Below, in pieces: positions 5,801 to 9,114 of a DNA stretch of 9,114 nt (positions within the stretch are counted from its first letter, which is position 1; each line of letters starts with the position of its first letter). The notes below the pieces were generated by a model that worked only from the letters and a program-made list of their open reading frames with translations, did no database searches and was not told the origin of the DNA. This stretch comes from Deltaproteobacteria bacterium. GTDB taxonomy: Bacteria; Myxococcota_A; Bradymonadia; UBA7976; VGTA01. The stretch is taken from positions 1-9,114 of the forward strand of contig VGTA01000088.1 of the NCBI GenBank assembly GCA_016874875.1, in the 5' to 3' direction. Made by a program: the position numbers and the translations under genes.

Positions 5801-7961
5801 CGCCTTCGGCGACGCCTTCGGCTTTGATTTGCCCACCGCCGACATCGCCAACCACCTCATCAACCAGCGCTTCTACCGCGGCTACATGGTCTACATCGCC
5901 GGGGAGCGCACGCTCCGCTACCGCCTCAGCCGCGGCTTTAGCCCCCGCGAGGTGCGCGAGGTCTTTGGGATCATCGACCGCTCCATCGAGGCGCTCGTGG
6001 CGCAGGCGGGCGGGGCGGGGGAGCAGGGCGGCGAGCCGCTGGTGGAGCGGATGTCCCGCTGCAAGGCGCCGGCGTGGGTGGACAGCCACGAGCACGCCGA
6101 CGGCGACCTCCCCGCCACCCTCGCGGAGATTCTGTCGGTGCCGGGGGAGGCGGACCTGCACCTCAAGCGCGCCGGGGAGCTGACCGAGGAGGAGCGCGCG
6201 CGCGGCGAGGCGGCGCTAGGGCTGCCCGCGTCGCGCGCCGAGGCCGACGCCCGCGCCTTGAGCGACGCCGACCCCCGCGCCTTTATGGACGCGGTGGGCT
6301 TCAGCCTCACGCACTTCGCCGCCGACCGCCTCGGCACGAGAATCAAGCGCGTGACCCTCGCGGAGTTCGAGCGCTACGCCGACCGCATCCGTCAGCTCGA
6401 GGAGGACGTCTACGAGCCGGCGCGCTGTGATGACGTGGAGACGCTGCGCGCCATCGCGGCGCACCCCGACGGGGTGGCGTGCGTGGCGGAGGACCTCGAG
6501 GGGCTCGTGGGCGTGTGTTTCGCCTCGCCCCTAGAGGAGTGGGAGCACATCACGGGGCCCCGCGAGGACCCCAACCGCGGTCTCCACAACACCCTCTACA
6601 GCGCCGACATCACCATCGACGCGCGCGGGCGCGGGCTAGGGGTGGGGCACCGCCTGCGCGGCGCGGTGGTGCGCGAGGCGCTCCGCCTGCGCCGCCCCGA
6701 CGGCGCCCCCCGCTACGCCTTCATCACGGGGCGCAACCGCGTGGGGGAGGCCAACGCGATGTGGGCGATCAACCAGCGCTGGGGCGCCTACGTGGTGCAC
6801 ACCTACGACAACCAGTACGACCAGGTGGGGGCGCAGGCGCGCTACTATCGCGTGCCGCTCCGCCGCTTTGACCGCCGCGGGCTGCCGCTGCTGCGCGCGG
6901 AGGTGCCGGCGGCGCAGGCGTGGGGCCTGCACCAGCCCACAGGGGCGTCGCACCCGCTCCTAGAGCGCGCGCGCGACCTCGGCGTCTTTGACGAGGGGGC
7001 GCTCACCAAGATCACGGTGAGCAACTTCATCACCCCCGCCTACGCCCGCTACGCCGAGCTGCTGCGCCACATCGCGCCGCGCGGCTGCGCGCACCTGTAC
7101 TTCACCTCCTGCCTCGACGAGCAGGTGGACAAGGCGATCCGCTCGCTCAAGCACAACCGCAGCGCCGCGCAGGTCGCCCTGAGCTTTGAGGGCGCGCGCT
7201 TCGGGAGCACCACCGCCGCCAACCGCTCGCTCTCAGACCTCGCGGCGGGGGAGGGCGCGGGCGCCGGCAAGCACTTTGACTGGCCCACCCTCCCGCACCC
7301 CAACGACGACCTCCCCGCCGCCCTCGCCGCCCTGCGCGCGGCGGTGGACGCGGCGGGGGGGCCGAGCGGGGTGATCGGGCTGTTCGTGGAGGCGATTCAG
7401 GGGCGCACGGGGCGCGTGCTCAGCGACGCGGCGTGGGAGGCGCTCTGCGCGTGGCGCGACGAGACGGGGATTCCGCTGGTGCTCTCCGAGGTCAACAGCG
7501 GCTTTGGGCGCAGCGGGCGCGGCTTCTGGTGGCTCGACGGGGCGCGGGGGGACGCCGACGTGGTGATGTGGTGGGCGGGGGGGCAGGTGGGGCACATCTT
7601 CGTGAGTCCGCGAGTCTTCGTGCCCACCCCGCTCACGCTCATCAGCACCTGGGACGGCGAGGACCTCTCGGGCACGCGCCTGCTCTACCAGGTGTACGCC
7701 ACCCGCCAGCTCGACCTCGCGCCGCTCTCCGCCTGGCTCGACGCCACCCTCGCCGCCCGCTTCGGCGCCAGCGCCGTGGGCGGCGCGGGGCTGTTCCGCG
7801 TGGCGCGTCACCCGGCGGCGGCGCGGGTGCAGGGGGCGCTGGCGGCGGCGGGGGTGCAGGTGCAGCGCCTCGGCGACGCCCTGCAGTTCGCCCCCCCGCT
7901 CACCCTCAGCGCCGAGGACCGCGCCGCCTTTGAGCGCGCCCTCGACGCGGCGCTGGCGTGA
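2814..7961 (+). CDS. ALDH-aminotransferase-GNAT-pseudoaminotransferase fusion enzyme
   Basis: Single uninterrupted frame of 1715 residues. Residues 1 to about 480 are an NAD(P)-dependent aldehyde dehydrogenase closest to succinylglutamate-semialdehyde dehydrogenase (AstD): GPFNFP with Asn150, FTGS at 223, catalytic Glu248 in LELGG, and Cys282 in GQRCT with the family's usual 34-residue spacing. Residues about 480-605 are an unassigned linker. Residues about 606-1063 are a class III PLP aminotransferase resembling lysine 6-aminotransferase: GGAEAN at 721-726, EGAFHGRT at 747-754, Asp896 in FDEVQSG, Schiff-base Lys933 in TGAKRAQVG. About 1064-1176 is unassigned. About 1177-1351 is a GNAT domain with the CoA-binding R-x-x-G-x-G at 1273-1278. 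About 1352-1715 is a second class III fold without Lys or Asp. Semialdehyde from the transaminase could pass directly to the dehydrogenase; the GNAT may acylate the amino-acid substrate as AstA does. The domain calls are firm; substrate and pathway are inferred. It is probably cytoplasmic, since no signal peptide or membrane segment is seen. Confidence 0.9.
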   Translation: MSHPLLPRLGDYIGGAFYFGEGVPSRFSTNPATGARVAEGAPREGGVEQAVAAARAALPGWRRAGLEARAEALRAVAARVGAHQARIAEAITAEMGKPASEALGEAASVKSKIEGTIAQLAHTLPPAPPGAPGEQRFHPLGVVAIIGPFNFPVHLLNTHVIPALLTGNTVVLKPSEVTPLAAQRYVELFHDAGLPPGVLNLVQGGGAEGGALAAHPGVQGVIFTGSYETGRRIREVTFDQPAKKVCLELGGKNPALVLDDAHIEQAAREVMLGALLTTGQRCTATSRVLVTRAAAEPLRRALVEGFKRALPSDPARPDCLMGPLATLASKERFMRLLAQGRAEGARVLVESVSLGGAFVTPSLYEVTGEEPYLREELFGPHVALQVVADEDAAFEWAARSEYGLSASVFSARPEALEALYDRVPAGVLNWNRSTNGASGLLPFGGVNKSGNWHPAGSEGPRLSTYAVAVMSVPFGALTPHKELDALLRRDPLARLELQHRAEEVVERFGLWLEPEAGGLRLPFARLKVRVGAHLLSGEALAARAREAGLSATAEGAWLDLDAPALPDPERVEDALLSFLTPLVALDPEPFLARPRRELLAPKGGVMPRSSYWLERFYGGTFLPREKKSLVADLARSQGPYLRSVDDRPLQIIDAASQIASLPGGFRPDQAQAALDEGRLDPYLPSCAQPDEAGAGDVYERLAAEMLLHAPPAARHVCWVNGGAEANEKAFHLAKLHYGGGRRVLAFEGAFHGRTLLSLYCTWNKTKRAAYELKGHEAVFLKRPLPADPYADPALPEGWFAAWRAALPADLSAEGVVAARAGLKEAAGVEREAGGAALLAEEVDRLVEVELALRAGDVMACIIEPHQCEGGDASPTRRFFHALRALTRAYGAALIFDEVQSGFGLSGPIFWHERFALRDAEGAPEGPDFVTGAKRAQVGYVLSPYPDPDPSPAHALSAARGVEHLRLLADHPPHEALAREQLKALAEKWPQVVTRPRAFGDAFGFDLPTADIANHLINQRFYRGYMVYIAGERTLRYRLSRGFSPREVREVFGIIDRSIEALVAQAGGAGEQGGEPLVERMSRCKAPAWVDSHEHADGDLPATLAEILSVPGEADLHLKRAGELTEEERARGEAALGLPASRAEADARALSDADPRAFMDAVGFSLTHFAADRLGTRIKRVTLAEFERYADRIRQLEEDVYEPARCDDVETLRAIAAHPDGVACVAEDLEGLVGVCFASPLEEWEHITGPREDPNRGLHNTLYSADITIDARGRGLGVGHRLRGAVVREALRLRRPDGAPRYAFITGRNRVGEANAMWAINQRWGAYVVHTYDNQYDQVGAQARYYRVPLRRFDRRGLPLLRAEVPAAQAWGLHQPTGASHPLLERARDLGVFDEGALTKITVSNFITPAYARYAELLRHIAPRGCAHLYFTSCLDEQVDKAIRSLKHNRSAAQVALSFEGARFGSTTAANRSLSDLAAGEGAGAGKHFDWPTLPHPNDDLPAALAALRAAVDAAGGPSGVIGLFVEAIQGRTGRVLSDAAWEALCAWRDETGIPLVLSEVNSGFGRSGRGFWWLDGARGDADVVMWWAGGQVGHIFVSPRVFVPTPLTLISTWDGEDLSGTRLLYQVYATRQLDLAPLSAWLDATLAARFGASAVGGAGLFRVARHPAAARVQGALAAAGVQVQRLGDALQFAPPLTLSAEDRAAFERALDAALA
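6867..7958 (+). other. Inactive class III aminotransferase domain within the fusion
   Basis: The C-terminal part of the 2814-7961 gene, about residues 1352-1715, aligns by eye with the first aminotransferase domain. Examples are HFDWP, EAIQG (1526-1530, against EPHQC at 863), EVNSGFG (against EVQSGFG) and QVG (1591-1593, against 936-938). The PLP-ring Asp is Ser1558, the Schiff-base Lys is Ala1588, and the cofactor-stacking motif GAFHGRT has become GARFGST. It is therefore not expected to form an internal aldimine. It keeps the ISTWDGED loop (1610-1617), which matches the conserved STWGGN loop of lysine 6-aminotransferases that reaches into the partner subunit's active site. It probably serves as the dimer partner of the active domain. 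Confidence 0.75.
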
Positions 7962-8020
7962 GGGCGTGAGGGCGTGAGGGCGTGAGGGCGTGAGGGCGTG
8001 AGGGCGTGAGGGCGTGAGGG
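7957..8020. repeat. 8-bp tandem repeat (cgtgaggg)8
   Basis: Eight perfect copies of an 8-bp unit. The first copy contains the TGA stop of the fusion enzyme, and the last ends one base before the stop of the convergent cytochrome gene, so the array fills the whole space between the two stops. The unit is not a multiple of three, but because the stop is in the first copy, changes in copy number should not alter the fusion protein. Confidence 0.96.
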
Positions 8021-8021
8021 C

Positions 8022-8363
8022 CTAGAGGGACTCGAGGTAGCTGACGATGTCGGCGATCTCTTGGTCGCTGAGGATGTCGGCGAAGCCGGGCATGGAGGCC
8101 TCACCCTCTAGGATGACGTCGATCTTCTCGGCCTGCTCGTCGCGCTCATTGAACTCCGCCACCAGATTCGGCCCCAAGCCGCCCCCGCCGGTGGCGCCGT
8201 GGCAGTTGGCGCAGCGGGTGGCGTAGAGGGGCTGGCCGCTGGCGGCGTCGCCGGTGAGCCCGGCGATGGTGTTGGCGCGGTCGCTCGGCCCGCAGGCGGT
8301 GAGGGCGAAGAGGGCGAGGAGGGCGGTGAGGGTGGCGTGGGGGGCGTGGAGGGCGACGCGCAT
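8022..8363 (-). CDS. Lipoprotein monohaem cytochrome c
   Basis: Class I c-type cytochrome of 113 residues, predicted to be attached by lipid to the outer face of the inner membrane or to the outer membrane and to carry electrons in the periplasm. The signal peptide has a hydrophobic core (residues 11-21) and a lipobox L-T-A-C with lipidated Cys24. The haem-binding motif CANCH is at 51-55. The axial Met is Met91 in the motif SMPGF, 36 residues after the motif's His. GPNL at about 64-67 and the C-terminal helix IADIVSYL are typical of small SoxX/cytochrome-c6-like domains. The ATG at 8363 is preceded by AGGAG at 7 bases spacing. It converges with the fusion enzyme and is probably transcribed alone from the AT-rich region upstream. 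Its redox partner is unknown; the YtkA-like lipoprotein at the window's left end may or may not be related. Confidence 0.93.
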   Translation of the reverse strand: MRVALHAPHATLTALLALFALTACGPSDRANTIAGLTGDAASGQPLYATRCANCHGATGGGGLGPNLVAEFNERDEQAEKIDVILEGEASMPGFADILSDQEIADIVSYLESL

Positions 8364-8370
8364 AGGGAGA

Positions 8371-8375
8371 CTCCT
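8371..8375 (-). promoter_or_regulatory. Ribosome binding site of the cytochrome gene
   Basis: AGGAG on the minus strand, 7 bases before the ATG at 8363. It fixes the start used for the cytochrome c lipoprotein. Confidence 0.75.
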
Positions 8376-8410
8376 GTGGGGTGAGGGGCGCGCTCGACAG
8401 CTTGAGCGGA

Positions 8411-8500
8411 GAGGGGATTTTTAGCGAGTGAGAACAGCCATCATCGCTCTTAGAGATCATGTATGGGTTGAATAAATATATTATTTTACATAATCTGGAT
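8411..8500 (-). promoter_or_regulatory. AT-rich upstream region of the cytochrome gene
   Basis: About 90 bases that are strikingly AT-rich compared with the rest of the window, densest at 8468-8494 (aataaatatattattttaca). No open frame of interest crosses it. It lies 50-140 bases upstream of the cytochrome start and probably holds that gene's promoter, with several TATA-like stretches on the minus strand, but no convincing pair of -35 and -10 boxes stands out. Confidence 0.45.
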
Positions 8501-8520
8501 GGCGCGATTCAGCGCGACGA

Positions 8521-8536
8521 GCGCCCCGAGGGGCGC
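8521..8536 (-). terminator. Possible hairpin downstream of the cyclotransferase gene
   Basis: Inverted repeat gcgccc/gggcgc with a 4-base loop, 65 bases past the stop of the gene at 8601. A second weak gcgc pair (8502-8515) and the AT-rich tract follow it in the direction of transcription. No immediate U-run is present, so this may be chance in GC-rich DNA. Confidence 0.25.
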
Positions 8537-8600
8537 GGCGTGCGAGGAGGGGGGGGACGCGAGCGGCGGCGTAGGTGACAAGCGAGGTTGACACGCGGGG

Positions 8601-9114
8601 TCAAGAGCCCCCACCCGCCGCCCGCGCCAGCGCCAGCGCCCGCGCCAGCGACGGCGACGCGCCCCACCCGCCGCGCGCCCGCAGGAGGGCGTCGCGCTCC
8701 TCAAACCGCCACCCCCCGCCCAGGCGCCCGCGCAGCGCGGGTCCTGGCAGGTAGCACCACGCCCAGGCGGGGCGTAGGAGCGCCGCGGCGCCCTCTCGCG
8801 CGCCCTCCAGCGCCCACACGAGCGCCACCGCGCGCACGTACTCCCCCGCGTCGACCTCCTCGTAGGCGTCGAGGCGCGCGAGCTGCTCGGCGTGGGCGGG
8901 GGAGGAGGGGGGGGCGAGCGTGAGCAGCTCGCCGGGCGCCCACAGGGGCGCGGGGCGCGGGGCGCGGGGGAGCAGGGCGAGCGCGGGGAAGTCCTCTCCG
9001 CGCACGGCGCGCACCTGCGCGTGCGGGTGCCAGGCGAGGCGCGCGGGGAGCGGGGCGCCGAGCAGGGCCTCGATGACCTCGGGGGCGCGCAGGCTGCCGT
9101 AGCAGAATACAGCG
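8601..9114 (-). CDS. Gamma-glutamylcyclotransferase/AIG2-like protein, 5' end cut
   Basis: The frame is open to the right edge of the window, so the start lies outside. An internal GTG at 9014 is not the real start, because conserved sequence continues upstream of it. The first visible residues read AVFCYGSLRAPEVIEALLG, the N-terminal signature of the GGCT-like (AIG2) fold, in which YGSL binds the glutamyl part. Later, LARLDAYEEV is the usual second signature, with a Glu after Tyr as the likely catalytic acid, followed by GEYVRAVALV. Visible length is 170 residues. Members of this fold release 5-oxoproline from gamma-glutamyl compounds, but many are uncharacterised and the substrate here is unknown. 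The C-terminal 50 residues (from about GRLGGGW) are Ala/Arg/Gly-rich and look lineage-specific. Confidence 0.8.
   Translation of the reverse strand, partial: AVFCYGSLRAPEVIEALLGAPLPARLAWHPHAQVRAVRGEDFPALALLPRAPRPAPLWAPGELLTLAPPSSPAHAEQLARLDAYEEVDAGEYVRAVALVWALEGAREGAAALLRPAWAWCYLPGPALRGRLGGGWRFEERDALLRARGGWGASPSLARALALARAAGGGS

Noticed and set aside
2685..6161. A 1158-residue open frame on the minus strand opposite the fusion enzyme
   Set aside because: It is low in recognisable domains, rich in Arg/Gly/Ala/His, and mirrors the codon pattern of the plus-strand gene. Long antisense frames are expected in very GC-rich coding DNA.
7957..8020. CRISPR or iteron origin
   Set aside because: Units are 8 bp with no spacers, no replication gene is nearby, and no AT-rich unwinding region adjoins the array.
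8588..8593. TTGACA on the plus strand as a promoter
   Set aside because: No -10 sequence follows, and the only downstream plus-strand frames are shadows of the minus-strand cyclotransferase gene.

Overview
The window is very GC-rich, with strong GC bias at third codon positions. It carries lipoproteins, a c-type cytochrome, a degraded GAF/class III cyclase signalling gene and several short in-frame tandem repeats. This mix resembles Myxococcota or Bradymonadales-like bacteria (formerly Deltaproteobacteria). That placement is an inference from composition and gene style, not from any marker gene.

Layout. On the minus strand at the left edge (19-669) is a YtkA-like lipoprotein whose start region, signal peptide and linker are built almost entirely from 9-bp tandem repeats. 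From 857 to 1718 (+) lies a decayed signalling gene: an unrecognised N-terminal part, a frameshift, a GAF-end/coiled-coil stretch, and a class III cyclase domain whose middle is missing. Its stop overlaps the start of an unrecognised multi-pass membrane protein (1715-2746, +). After a 67-bp gap containing a possible promoter and a short direct repeat comes the main object, one 1715-codon gene (2814-7961, +). Its domains in order are an AstD-type aldehyde dehydrogenase, a class III PLP aminotransferase of lysine/ornithine type, a GNAT acyltransferase, and a second class III aminotransferase-fold domain lacking the catalytic lysine and aspartate. An exact 8 x 8-bp repeat fills the gap to a convergent cytochrome c lipoprotein (8022-8363, -). 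An AT-rich island (about 8411-8500) precedes that gene. A gamma-glutamylcyclotransferase/AIG2-like gene (8601 to the window edge, -) is cut by the right end.

How the genes work together. The fusion protein joins the three kinds of activity used in acyl-amino-acid catabolism (acyl transfer, omega-transamination, semialdehyde oxidation). These match the arginine succinyltransferase pathway (AstA, AstC, AstD) or an acylated lysine/ornithine variant, but the true substrate cannot be read from sequence. The two aminotransferase halves look complementary. The first keeps Lys933 and Asp896 but lacks the loop that normally supplies the phosphate-binding Thr to the partner subunit. The second has lost Lys and Asp but keeps that loop (Ser1611-Thr1612-Trp1613). 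This suggests one composite active site inside a single chain. No defence system, CRISPR array, RNA gene or insertion sequence was seen.
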